From NCBI GenBank assembly GCA_964001305.1, contig CAXFAI010000001.1, positions 1 to 64,000 on the forward strand: a stretch of 64,000 bases of DNA. The letters run 5' to 3'. Positions 37,310 through 46,204 of the stretch are shown one piece after another. A program made the translations under genes and the position numbers. Every line of letters begins with the position of its first letter. The stretch's first letter is position 1. The stretch is from CAJXMH01 sp964001305 (GTDB lineage Bacteria > Bacteroidota > Bacteroidia > Flavobacteriales_E > Vicingaceae). The notes below the pieces were generated by a model, which saw nothing but the letters and a program-made list of their open reading frames with translations, made no database searches and was not told the DNA's origin.

Positions 37310-37908
37310 GCTTTTATGGCTTTTAAAAGTTTCAATTCATTTAAAAAGGAAGTTCCTTGAACTTGTTCAGCATTTAAACCCTGCTGTAAGTTATGCACCA
37401 AACGCTTATACAAGATAGCGTGTTCTTCAATTTCTTCATCGCTTAGACGATACGTTCCCATGGTTGCAAAGGGAGGAAAATAGGTCATTTTACAAAGTCT
37501 AGCGGTTTGTTCAAATGGCTTTAAAAATTCATTTACCGAATAGGTATTATAACCTGTAGAGCAATACACTTCTCTTGAGCCACCAGTAGTGATGGCATTC
37601 AAACAAATTTTACCTGCCAAAGCATTTCCTTCCGGCCCATAGGCCCAATTGAATTCTAAGACCATGTCAATCCATTGTTTTAGCAAAGGCGGGCAACTAT
37701 ACCAGTAAAAAGGATGATGCCAAATGATCACATCATGCTCTAAAAGCAAAGCTTTCTCATATTCTACATCAATGTGGAAGTCGGGATAAGCCTCATACAA
37801 ATCATGAAAATGAACACCTTCTACTTCTTTTACTTGCTCAATTAAAGCTCGGTTTGCACGAGATTTTTCAAATTTGGGATGTGCGAAAAGAATTAATACT
37901 TTTTTCAT
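37306..37908 (-). CDS. Flavodoxin-fold NAD(P)H oxidoreductase, KefF/KefG-like
   Basis: This 200-residue protein has the Rossmann-like flavodoxin start (KKVLILFAHPKFEKSRANRAL), the quinone-oxidoreductase signature HHPFYWYSCPPLLKQWID (about 63-81), and a GGSREVY loop (about 110-116), all typical of KefF/KefG/MdaB-type FMN enzymes. It acts in the cytosol, probably on the RCK domain of the antiporter encoded next (ATGA overlap). A possible promoter lies right behind its start: a TTG (minus strand, 37943-37941), 20 bp, then TAACTTAG (37920-37913). This would leave almost no leader, so I treat it as weak. It begins 43 bp from the tolC 3' remnant at 37951. Confidence 0.88.
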   Translation of the reverse strand: MKKVLILFAHPKFEKSRANRALIEQVKEVEGVHFHDLYEAYPDFHIDVEYEKALLLEHDVIIWHHPFYWYSCPPLLKQWIDMVLEFNWAYGPEGNALAGKICLNAITTGGSREVYCSTGYNTYSVNEFLKPFEQTARLCKMTYFPPFATMGTYRLSDEEIEEHAILYKRLVHNLQQGLNAEQVQGTSFLNELKLLKAIKA

Positions 37909-37950
37909 CTTTCTAAGTTAAATGAAATAAGAAATTTTAACAACAGTGAT

Positions 37951-38037
37951 TACTTCACCAACTCTCCCATCACAGCCAACAATTGCAATTCTGCATTTTT
38001 AGCGGCATACTTCGCCTGACTTAAGGCTTGTTGTGCA
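37951..38037 (-). pseudogene. Second copy of the tolC 3' end (87 bp)
   Basis: This is 83 of 87 bases identical to 39964-40050, the last codons of the TolC gene. It still encodes AQQALSQAKYAAKNAEL... and ends GELVK-stop where the intact gene has GELVE-stop. Of the four differences three are synonymous and one changes the last residue. It directly follows the stop codon of the 38040 gene and even keeps the same frame. With the tolC end it brackets a 1926-bp segment that carries just that T9SS gene and its upstream region. Confidence 0.85.
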
Positions 38038-38039
38038 GA

Positions 38040-39875
38040 TTATTTACTAATAACAAAAGATTTGTAATTACTGCCATATCGAAGAAAATAGACACCATTG
38101 GTATATTCAGAAACATCCAAACTTGTTTTTAAACGATCTATTATTTTTTCTTGAATTAAGATTCCGTTGATATTATATACTTCTAACATTTGAGCTGTAG
38201 GAAGTGATAATATTTCAAATATCAATTCTTGTTTGGCAGGGTTAGGATATACCATCAATTCTATGTTATCAGTCTCTAACTTTTCAATAGAAGTTGTTGA
38301 AAGTGAAGCTACATTTATAGTAAATCCAGCTGATTTGTTAAAACGTACTCCTGTTTTTTGAACACTATCACAATAGGTACTTAAGCAGGAAGAACCATCA
38401 TTAACCGTTAAGCAAAGGTTATAAGGACCATTTGAGGTATATGTATGTGTAGGAGTAGCTATATTTGAGATATTGCCATCACCAAAATCCCAACTATACG
38501 ATAAATTAGAACCTACTGAACTATTTATAATCGTTAACATATTAGTATTTGAATCAGGAAATACGACAAATCCAGCTTGACAATTAACAGGGTTACTTAC
38601 ACCACTTACTTGAATGGTATCTATATAATAATCATAACAAGGGCCATATGCACCAGCTTTCTGTATGGCTAAAACCACAACAAAAGATCCATTGGCACTA
38701 AAAAAATGACTAGTATCAGAAACAGTAGCTGTAGAACCATCACCAAATGCCCAATACGAGTCTGTAAATTGACCACTACTTGTATTGGTAAAAGCTACTA
38801 AACCATTCCCTAGTAACTGATAGCTGTAACTAGCCTGTATGTTACAATCATCCAAAAAATACAGTTGTTCATAAGAACTAGTCCAACCATAATTGGGCGT
38901 TAAAAGGTCTATAGCTCCAATTCCTGTGCAAGAAAATTGACTGTAATTTCGAATCGTATCATGAATGTAAGTTTGCATGATGTCATTAGATCTCGCAATT
39001 AATAAAGTCGAATCATTTGCATTGGTAAAAGTTGTACAAGCTACAGCTACAAATTCCCCAACTACTGATACATCAGTTATTTTTGCAGAAGGATCAGGAC
39101 TTGTATAAACCGCTGAAACCGTTAACCCTTTATTTGTTGTTCGCATTAAGGTATCCGAATTTCCACCAATAATTAAATAAGTGGAGTCGTTAACAATATC
39201 AAGTATGTTATATTCTGCTATCCATGGAACGTTACAGTTTATAAGATTTTCTTGCCAACTTAAACCACCATCACTACTAGTATATACGTAGGTACCTAAA
39301 GGCCTATAAGCTAAAAAGGCAAGGCTGTCTTCACTGTAAACATTTAAACTTGCAGCGAAGCCAATCTTGTTGGATGATGTTTCAGGTAAAAATATCGTAT
39401 CCCAACTTAATCCAGCATTTATTGATTTAAGCATTAAATATGATCCAGGAATAAAACTATAATTGCCATTATGCAAGGTATAAATTGTTGAGTCTGAACC
39501 AATACCTGCGTGTTTTAAACTTGTGGATTGCCAAATGGTATCCCAAATTAAACCTGCATTCGAGGTATATTGCAAAAAAGAACCTGATCTACAGATTCCA
39601 TGATTATAATTATTAAATTGAAATTGCTCTAACCAAAAGTTAAGAATTAATTGCCATGTAGACCCATTATCTGTTGTCCTATAAAGTCCTGTATTTTGTG
39701 GGTTTTGTGAATACAATCCCATCAAGACGGTATCTTTTCCTAATACTTGAATATTTGAATTTCCAAAACCAGTATGTTGTAATATAGGACTAGTTGTATT
39801 TGGATACCATTGAGCATTTACATTCAATGAAGCAAGCATGCATAATCCAATTATAAGGCTTGTTGCGATTTTCAT
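38040..39875 (-). CDS. T9SS protein with BNR/sortilin-like repeats and two PKD domains
   Basis: This 611-residue protein has a signal peptide at 1-22 (ends VNAQ). Residues about 30-340 carry BNR/Asp-box-like repeats (TTDNGSTWQ, SINAGLSWDT, SSDGGLSWQE). Two PKD domains follow at about 350-425 (AFGDGSTA) and 430-510 (DFGDGNIS), each with a Cys near its start. The T9SS type A tail runs from about 540 (YPNPAKQEL) to VISK. It is a surface or released binding protein by inference. It lies between tolC and its duplicated tail and looks inserted. The 88-bp gap from tolC lacks a terminator, so read-through from the efflux operon is possible. Confidence 0.87.
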   Translation of the reverse strand: MKIATSLIIGLCMLASLNVNAQWYPNTTSPILQHTGFGNSNIQVLGKDTVLMGLYSQNPQNTGLYRTTDNGSTWQLILNFWLEQFQFNNYNHGICRSGSFLQYTSNAGLIWDTIWQSTSLKHAGIGSDSTIYTLHNGNYSFIPGSYLMLKSINAGLSWDTIFLPETSSNKIGFAASLNVYSEDSLAFLAYRPLGTYVYTSSDGGLSWQENLINCNVPWIAEYNILDIVNDSTYLIIGGNSDTLMRTTNKGLTVSAVYTSPDPSAKITDVSVVGEFVAVACTTFTNANDSTLLIARSNDIMQTYIHDTIRNYSQFSCTGIGAIDLLTPNYGWTSSYEQLYFLDDCNIQASYSYQLLGNGLVAFTNTSSGQFTDSYWAFGDGSTATVSDTSHFFSANGSFVVVLAIQKAGAYGPCYDYYIDTIQVSGVSNPVNCQAGFVVFPDSNTNMLTIINSSVGSNLSYSWDFGDGNISNIATPTHTYTSNGPYNLCLTVNDGSSCLSTYCDSVQKTGVRFNKSAGFTINVASLSTTSIEKLETDNIELMVYPNPAKQELIFEILSLPTAQMLEVYNINGILIQEKIIDRLKTSLDVSEYTNGVYFLRYGSNYKSFVISK

Positions 39876-39962
39876 AAATAGGTCTTTGATTAATTGGTTA
39901 AAGAAGCTAAATGTAGTGATTTAGTATTTTAAAATATTAATATAAAATACATTCTATAAAAC

Positions 39963-41267
39963 CTACTCCACCAACTCTCCCATCACAGCCAGCAATTGCA
40001 ATTCGGCATTTTTAGCGGCATACTTTGCCTGACTTAAGGCTTGTTGTGCATTTAACAGATTCAACTGTGCCTGACGAAAGGTAATGGCATCTATTTGCCC
40101 TCTTTCGTAAGTTTCTTTACTTCGGTTGAAGTTGTCTTCAGCAGTAGCAATATTATCGCTTTGTGAGCGCAACACAAACAACGCATTTTGATAGGCGGTA
40201 AAAGCATTCAAGGCCTGAGAACGGATATTTTGCTCCATGGCTGCTTGACTAATTTGCTGACTTTTTAAACCCAATTTAGCATTTTTTACTGCCACATTGT
40301 TTTGCCCATTAAACAGACTCCAACTTAAGCTTACTCCTGCTTGTGGGCCACTTGTTTGAGAACCCACTAGAAAGGGACTGTTGGGATTTTCGTTTCCGCT
40401 GAAATTATAACCAGCATTGGCATCAATGCTTGGCAACCATGCCGATTTGGCCTGACCAATGGCATATTGGTTAATCTGCAGATTAGACTTTGCCAATTGC
40501 AAATCCAAGTTTTGACTTTCTGTAGCAGCAAGCACCTCTTCTTTCGTAATTCCATAACGGATATCCACTTTTTGATCAACACTTAACTCCTGCTCCACAT
40601 CACGTCCCATCACATAATTTAAATTGCGTTTGGTGGTTTCTAAACTTTGAATACCATTTACCAAAGCAATGCTGTCGTTATTTAAATCCACTTTAGCATT
40701 CAATACTTCCAATTGGTTCACTTGTCCATAATCGTATTCATAACCCAAACGCTTTAGGCGCTGTTGCGAAATCTCTACCGCAGTTGCCAAGGCTTGATTA
40801 CTTTCCACCAAACGAGCTACTTCATAATACAAATTGCTCAACTCTAAGATGGTGTTTTGAATAATCTGTTCCACTTGCAATTGAGTAAGTTTCAGACTTT
40901 CCTGCGATTGCTTGTAGCGATACCTTCTTCCCATGCCTTCAAACAATCGATAACTAGCCGTTACTGATGCTCCAAATGTATAAGCACTATTGGCCTCAAA
41001 AGTTCGGGTTTCTGTCGCTAATTTATTTTTCCCTTCGTAATAGTTCCAATTGTAATTACCTGAACCGTTTAGGCTCGGCAAATAACCATTGTTGGCAAGG
41101 CTTGCGTTATTGATCGCTACTTCCTCATCAATTGCAGCCAATTGAATGTCGTAATTGTTGGCCAAGGTTTGTTGCAAAGCGGCATCAAAAGAAAGTTGCT
41201 CTTGTGCATTGACATGAATGCCCAAACAAAAGGCAAGTATCAGTATGTTGAATTTAATGTTCATCAC
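39963..41267 (-). CDS. TolC-family outer-membrane efflux protein
   Basis: This 434-residue protein has a signal peptide at 1-21 (ends VNAQ). It shows the duplicated TolC architecture: two long helical hairpins (LEVLNAKVDLNN near 195 and ITFRQAQLNLLNAQQALSQAKYAA near 400) and beta segments with aromatic residues (GYNFSGNEN, GVSLSWSLFNGQ). It forms the outer-membrane exit duct for the RND pump encoded upstream, whose stop it overlaps (start 41267 against pump end 41254). It is the last gene of the marR-MFP-RND-TolC unit. Its 3' end is duplicated beyond the next gene (37951-38037). Confidence 0.9.
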   Translation of the reverse strand: MMNIKFNILILAFCLGIHVNAQEQLSFDAALQQTLANNYDIQLAAIDEEVAINNASLANNGYLPSLNGSGNYNWNYYEGKNKLATETRTFEANSAYTFGASVTASYRLFEGMGRRYRYKQSQESLKLTQLQVEQIIQNTILELSNLYYEVARLVESNQALATAVEISQQRLKRLGYEYDYGQVNQLEVLNAKVDLNNDSIALVNGIQSLETTKRNLNYVMGRDVEQELSVDQKVDIRYGITKEEVLAATESQNLDLQLAKSNLQINQYAIGQAKSAWLPSIDANAGYNFSGNENPNSPFLVGSQTSGPQAGVSLSWSLFNGQNNVAVKNAKLGLKSQQISQAAMEQNIRSQALNAFTAYQNALFVLRSQSDNIATAEDNFNRSKETYERGQIDAITFRQAQLNLLNAQQALSQAKYAAKNAELQLLAVMGELVE

Positions 41268-44200
41268 TTTCCTCCTCTTCTTTTAATTCTTTATAAGCGC
41301 GCTCTACTTCTTCGGGCTTGGGTTTTTCGCCTTCCCAAAACCACTGCAAATAGACTTTTATACCATTGCTCAAAGACAGCATCATGGGCAACATGACTAA
41401 GGTTAAAATGGTAGCGATACCAATTCCATAGGCAATAGAAATAGCCATAGGGATTAAGAATTGTGCTTGTCGACTGGTTTCAAAAATCAAAGGTGATAAC
41501 CCTGCAATGGTGGTGACAGATGTCAAGAAAATAGCTCTAAAACGAGAACTTCCAGCGCGAATCAAGGCATCGTTAAAGGGTATGCCTTCTTTTAAATAGC
41601 CATTGAATTTGGCAATGAACACCAAACCATCGTTCACTACAATTCCTACCAAAGCAATGATTCCCAGTAAAGAAAGCATGTTTACAGGAAAATCGTGAAT
41701 GTAATGTCCCCAACCTACGCCAATAAAGGCAAATGGAATCATGAGCAACAACAAAAGTGGTTGACTGTATGATCGGAATGTAAACGCAATAACAATGTAA
41801 ATCAGCAAGATGATGATTGGGAAAATCATACGCGCTGAAGCGCCTACTTTAGCTGCTTCACGATTCTGCCCTTCATATGAAGCAGTTATGGAAGGATACT
41901 TTTGCTTTAAGTCGGGAATAACCTGAGTTCTCAATTCATCCATAATCGCCGTTGCACTTTCTTTGGGATTCTTTAAGTCTGCCTCAATCTTTATTTCCCT
42001 TTTTCCATCCAAATGGTTGATGGAAATCTCCCCTCTTTCAATAGTAAAGGTGGCCAATTCTTTTAAAGGCACTCGGCTGCCAGATGGAACCAAAATGCGC
42101 ATTTCTTCCAAATCTTTTAAAGAAGAACGACCTTCCAAATCATAGCGAACCCAAACAATTACTTCATCCTCTCCTCTTTGAAAACGCTGCACTTGAAGAC
42201 CATTAAAGCCGCTACGTACTTGTGCCATCAAACTGCTTAAAGTCATGCCCAAACTATAGCCTTTGTCTTTCATTTCCAGCTTCACTTCCTTAATTCCCTC
42301 TGGGTCGTTGTCTAACACATCACGTAAAAGTGGATTGTTGTTTAAATTCTCCTTTAACTCCACTTTTGCGGCTTTTAACTCTTGTATGTTGTATCCCAAT
42401 AGTGAAACCGAAACCGGCTTACCGCCAAAGTTAGATCCTCCATCAATCACTAGACTTTCTGCGGATGGGAATTTGCCTACTTTCTCAAAAATGGCTCCTG
42501 CAATTTCAGAAGAAGCAAATAATCGTTCTTCTCCAGGTAATAAATTAATTTTTAAAGATGCGGTGGCTGTTCCCGGCCCTAACTGCTTAATGATGTTTTC
42601 AATGACATCTTTTCCATCGCCTTGTTTGGCCGTATACTCTTCATTCACTTCCCAAGCTTTGGCTTCCACAATTGAAATCAATGAATCAGTTTGTAATGGG
42701 TTTACGCCCTGCGGCATGGTTAAAGTCACAGAAACTTGATCACTCGCTATTTGCGGAAAGAAAGTAGCCCGAATAATTCCACCTTGTAAGGCTCCAAATG
42801 TGATCATTAAAAAGGCGATAAACAGTGCAAAAGAAATGGGCTTGTTTCGCAAGGACCAACGCAAGAAAGGCAAATAGGTTTTATCTCTCATGCTTGCCAT
42901 TATTTTATCGCCCCAAACATTAAAGCGATAGGTCTTTTGACTCGGTGTTAAGACTTTAGAATGAGCAATATGCGTTGGCAAAATAACAAATGCTTCTAAA
43001 AGCGAAAATCCTAAGGTTAACATCACGACAATGGTTACTTCCATGAAAAACTCTCCTATTCTTCCATCTAAATAAAAGAAGGTGCTAAAAGCAATCATGG
43101 TGGTTAAAATGGCTGAAGTAATGGCAGGTACCACTTCCATGGTTCCATCAATGGCTGCTTGAATTCTTCCTTTTCCTTTTTCGTAATGGTGATAAATATT
43201 TTCCGCAATCACAATTCCGTCATCCACCAAAATTCCAATCACGATAATCATCCCAAAAAGGGAAAGCACATTAATGGTTACATCTAACATATTGACCAAC
43301 ATAAACATGCCCAAAAAGGAAATCGGTAAACCAAAGGCAACCCAAGCGGCTAAACGTGGGCGCAAGAATAAAGACAAGAAAAAGAGCACCAATAAAACCC
43401 CTTGAATTCCATTTTTTAAGAGCAAATCTGTTCGTTGTAAAACGGTATCGCTTCGGTTGTTAACCACAGCAAGTTGCGCGTTTTGATTGGTTGCATTAAA
43501 GTCTTCTACATAAGCCAAGGTCTGTTCTGCCGCAGAAATCATATCTTCTTGGTTGGTGGTTCTCACCTGAATGGAAATGGAGGGTTTGCCATTGTAAAAA
43601 GAACGGTTTGGTGTTTCTGACCAAGTGTCGGTGACTTCAGCCACTTCATGTAGCAAAATTTGCGCCCCATTGGGAAAAGCTTTCACCACAATATTCTCAA
43701 GTTCTTGCGCATAGTAAGCTTTGTTTCGCAAACGAATTAAATAATCTTCTTCTTTGGTTTTTACTGTTCCTCCTGTAACCAAAAGGTTAGCAGAAGCAAC
43801 GGCTTGAGAAACTTCTTGAAAACTAAGTTGGTATTGACGAAGTACATCTTCTTTTACCGCTACTACAATTTCTTCATCAGGAAAACCGCTAATTTCAATT
43901 TGTGACATACCTTCTAATCCTCGTAAATCAGACTCTACTCTTCGAGCAATGGTTTTTAAGGTGTACAAATCCATTGACTTTCCACTAATCACCAAAGAGA
44001 TAACATCTGTTAAAGTCTCTTGCTTGGCGACAACCGGCGGTTCCATTTCAGCAGGAAAAGAAGGCACTTTGTCAACCGCATTTTTAACGTCAGCTAAAAG
44101 CACATCAATATCATAGCCCTTTTCAGATTCTACCGTTATAATGGCGTAGTTTTCAGAAGATGATGAGGTAAATCGATCAACCCCTAATAAGCCTCTCAAG

Positions 44201-44412
44201 TTATTTTCAATTTTAAGCACTACTCCTTCTTCAATTTCTTGAGGTGAAGCACCCGGATAAGTCACGCTAATGTTGATAAACTTGGCATCTTGTAAGGGAA
44301 AAAAGCTTGAGCGCATGCTTTTCATTCCCATATATCCCAAAATGGCAAATGCCAGAATAATCACATTCCCAGCAACGGGATATTTGATAAAATGCGTAAT
44401 AATATTCTTCAT
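41254..44412 (-). CDS. RND efflux permease (AcrB/MexB superfamily)
   Basis: This 1052-residue inner-membrane transporter has a single transmembrane helix at about 14-32, a large periplasmic porter domain, a block of helices at about 330-540 (GVLLVLFFLSLFLRPRLAAWVAFGLP region), a second periplasmic domain and a second helix block at about 860-1025 (ending ILTLVMLPMMLSL). The proton-relay Asp pair region VIGILVDDGIVIAENI (near residue 390) and the second-half NDGLVFIAKFN are typical. It exports drugs, dyes or lipids using the proton gradient through the adaptor at 44414 and the TolC at 39963. The adaptor gene lies 1 bp upstream. The substrate cannot be told from sequence. Confidence 0.93.
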   Translation of the reverse strand: MKNIITHFIKYPVAGNVIILAFAILGYMGMKSMRSSFFPLQDAKFINISVTYPGASPQEIEEGVVLKIENNLRGLLGVDRFTSSSSENYAIITVESEKGYDIDVLLADVKNAVDKVPSFPAEMEPPVVAKQETLTDVISLVISGKSMDLYTLKTIARRVESDLRGLEGMSQIEISGFPDEEIVVAVKEDVLRQYQLSFQEVSQAVASANLLVTGGTVKTKEEDYLIRLRNKAYYAQELENIVVKAFPNGAQILLHEVAEVTDTWSETPNRSFYNGKPSISIQVRTTNQEDMISAAEQTLAYVEDFNATNQNAQLAVVNNRSDTVLQRTDLLLKNGIQGVLLVLFFLSLFLRPRLAAWVAFGLPISFLGMFMLVNMLDVTINVLSLFGMIIVIGILVDDGIVIAENIYHHYEKGKGRIQAAIDGTMEVVPAITSAILTTMIAFSTFFYLDGRIGEFFMEVTIVVMLTLGFSLLEAFVILPTHIAHSKVLTPSQKTYRFNVWGDKIMASMRDKTYLPFLRWSLRNKPISFALFIAFLMITFGALQGGIIRATFFPQIASDQVSVTLTMPQGVNPLQTDSLISIVEAKAWEVNEEYTAKQGDGKDVIENIIKQLGPGTATASLKINLLPGEERLFASSEIAGAIFEKVGKFPSAESLVIDGGSNFGGKPVSVSLLGYNIQELKAAKVELKENLNNNPLLRDVLDNDPEGIKEVKLEMKDKGYSLGMTLSSLMAQVRSGFNGLQVQRFQRGEDEVIVWVRYDLEGRSSLKDLEEMRILVPSGSRVPLKELATFTIERGEISINHLDGKREIKIEADLKNPKESATAIMDELRTQVIPDLKQKYPSITASYEGQNREAAKVGASARMIFPIIILLIYIVIAFTFRSYSQPLLLLLMIPFAFIGVGWGHYIHDFPVNMLSLLGIIALVGIVVNDGLVFIAKFNGYLKEGIPFNDALIRAGSSRFRAIFLTSVTTIAGLSPLIFETSRQAQFLIPMAISIAYGIGIATILTLVMLPMMLSLSNGIKVYLQWFWEGEKPKPEEVERAYKELKEEEESDEH

Positions 44413-44413
44413 C

Positions 44414-45532
44414 TTATTGCGCTTTGTAGATAGAAACTTTCATACCTAGAAATGCTGATGGAGGAACTTTAGTGAGTACTTTTTCTTCGTCCTTTAGTCC
44501 GCTGATAATAGCGGTATTTTGACTCAAATGTTTTACTTCAATCGCCTTAATGGCTAAGGTATCTGCTTGCACTACATATACCTCTTTGTTATCCACCAAA
44601 GCAGAGCGATTAATCTCAAAAGCATCAGGAATGCGTTGTGCCTTTACTTCTGCTTTTAAAAACATACCTTCTTTTAGGTTCGCATTTTGCACTTCTACAA
44701 AAAAGGTGCTGAGTTGACTGCTTTCATCAATGGCTTTTACCAAGCGAGAAATTTTACCGGCATATGTATTCGAGGTTCCTTCTTGAATCAATGTTACTTC
44801 CTGACCAACAGACAAATAATTGGCGGTTGTTGCATCAATAGAAGTTTCCATTTCGTAGCGGTCGGCTTGAATAAAAACACCAAGTAATTGACCATTTCTA
44901 ATAACTGTACCGGGATCTACTTCTGAAGAAATTAAAACCCCATTGTAAGGAGCTTTAATGCGATACTTTTCATTAATGATTTCCAAATTTCTAACCGTAT
45001 GATAATTGTTATAAATGTTACGTCCAATTAAAAAAGTTTTGAGTTTATCATCTTTTACTTCCGGTAAGTCTTTTACGGCTTGTTCAGTATTGTAGGCTTT
45101 TAGGTAAGCATCCCAAGCTGCAAATTCATTGGGGTAATCAATTTTCAAATCAGGCATAATGGCTGTTAAAGCACTTTGAAAAGCGCTGCGTTGTGCATAC
45201 AATTGTGCTCTTTGGTCTTGCGAACGAATACTGATTAAGGTTTCGCCTTGTTGAAAGGTATTACCGGCCTTAAATCGCCCTTGATCATCTTCCATTACAC
45301 CCTGCACTTCGCTGTATAGCTCTAACCTCCGAACTGCCTTTAACACTCCAGTGGAACTTACATAAATAGGAATGGAATCATTTTTTACATCAGCTGTAAA
45401 AACAGTTGTGACATTGTTTCTTGCAATTGGTGCTTGCTTCTCTTTGGGAGTCGCAAGAAAACTAGAAATCATACGGGCAACTACCACGATGGTGATTCCT
45501 ACTAAAACGATAATGATTTGTCTTTTTTTCAT
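44414..45532 (-). CDS. HlyD/AcrA-type periplasmic adaptor (MFP subunit)
   Basis: This 372-residue protein has an N-terminal membrane anchor (residues 4-27, IIIVLVGITIVVVARMISSFLA). A barrel-sandwich hybrid domain is split by a helical hairpin: the first half is near 65-100 (SEVQGVMEDDQGRFKAGNTF), the helices lie at 105-175, and the return strand is at 180-205 (YRIKAPYNGVLISSEVDPGTVI). Beta-barrel and MP domains follow. It links the RND pump to TolC across the periplasm. It overlaps neither neighbour: marR lies 3 bp upstream and the pump 1 bp downstream. It has no lipobox and is anchored by its helix. Confidence 0.9.
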   Translation of the reverse strand: MKKRQIIIVLVGITIVVVARMISSFLATPKEKQAPIARNNVTTVFTADVKNDSIPIYVSSTGVLKAVRRLELYSEVQGVMEDDQGRFKAGNTFQQGETLISIRSQDQRAQLYAQRSAFQSALTAIMPDLKIDYPNEFAAWDAYLKAYNTEQAVKDLPEVKDDKLKTFLIGRNIYNNYHTVRNLEIINEKYRIKAPYNGVLISSEVDPGTVIRNGQLLGVFIQADRYEMETSIDATTANYLSVGQEVTLIQEGTSNTYAGKISRLVKAIDESSQLSTFFVEVQNANLKEGMFLKAEVKAQRIPDAFEINRSALVDNKEVYVVQADTLAIKAIEVKHLSQNTAIISGLKDEEKVLTKVPPSAFLGMKVSIYKAQ

Positions 45533-45535
45533 GGC

Positions 45536-46000
45536 TTATCTTTCTAATTTTTCCATTTCATGGTTGGCATTCTCTCTTAGCTTCTGCAAGACGCGGTCTA
45601 CTATGGCTTTTTCTTCTTCAGAAATACCTGCCTCCAATACCTTAAATACTTCTTTAAAAATAGGTTTGGTTTGTTCGAGCATGGCTCTACCTTTTTCAGT
45701 TATTGAAACCCGATTGACTCGGCTATCGTTGGAACAAACTTTACGTTTTACTAATCCCTTTTTCTCAAGTGACTGAACCAATCGAGTCAACGAGCCTTTA
45801 TCACGTTCGGTAATCATGGCTAACATGGATTGGGCTTTATCTTCTTCTTCTAAATGATGCAAGACAATAAATTGTTCCTTGCTTAAAGAAAGCCCCTGCT
45901 GTTCTAGTTTAGCACGGATAAAAGCGCTAATGTACTTGGCCGCTTTCCCAACTTTAGGTACTATTTTTCCTTCTCGAATTTGTGCAAATGATTCTTTCAC
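45536..46000 (-). CDS. MarR-family transcriptional regulator, GTG start
   Basis: This 154-residue winged helix-turn-helix protein has LSKEQFIVLHHLEEEDKAQ and MLAMITERDKGSLTRLVQSLEKKGLVKR for the recognition helix, and KVCSNDSRVNRVSITEKGRAM for the wing; the Asp-x-Arg pair is conserved. The start is a GTG at 46000; no ATG precedes the conserved region. It probably represses its own operon (adaptor, RND pump, TolC) and releases it on binding a phenolic or lipophilic ligand, the usual MarR mode. The palindrome at 46018-46035, just upstream of the start, is the likely site. Confidence 0.92.
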   Translation of the reverse strand: MKESFAQIREGKIVPKVGKAAKYISAFIRAKLEQQGLSLSKEQFIVLHHLEEEDKAQSMLAMITERDKGSLTRLVQSLEKKGLVKRKVCSNDSRVNRVSITEKGRAMLEQTKPIFKEVFKVLEAGISEEEKAIVDRVLQKLRENANHEMEKLER

Positions 46001-46017
46001 GGCGCGAAAGTAGCATT

Positions 46018-46035
46018 TAGTTGCATGTGCAACTA
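46018..46035. promoter_or_regulatory. Palindromic operator for the MarR regulator
   Basis: TAGTTGCA-TG-TGCAACTA is a perfect inverted repeat with 8-base half-sites and a 2-base centre, 17 bp upstream of the marR GTG. Its size and symmetry fit a MarR dimer site. The minus-strand reading CAAAAATAGTTGC suggests it overlaps the transcription start. Confidence 0.7.
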
Positions 46036-46170
46036 TTTTTGAATAATGAATTAAAGATTCTTTAACAAATCAAATTTGAAACACAGAATTCGTTTCATAT
46101 TGATTTAGACCTTCTTTTCTTAGATTTTAATTGAGTTTAGAATTAGTCCGATACTCTAAGTTTAATCCCC

Positions 46171-46178
46171 TATTTTTG
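46171..46178 (+). promoter_or_regulatory. Candidate Bacteroidota -7 box
   Basis: TATTTTTG fits TAnnTTTG exactly and lies 26 bp before the ATG of the 46205 gene. I found no TTG at the expected -33 spacing, so the call rests on the -7 box alone. Confidence 0.35.
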
Positions 46179-46204
46179 AATACTTATTAATTTATAATTC
46201 AAAC

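Noticed and set aside
37951..40050. 87-bp direct repeats as target-site duplications of an insertion sequence
   Set aside because: They are far longer than usual target duplications, no transposase or terminal inverted repeats lie between them, and the differences are mainly silent.
42263..42739. 158-codon plus-strand frame opposite the RND pump gene
   Set aside because: It is antisense to a conserved pump; its composition is that of a mirror frame.
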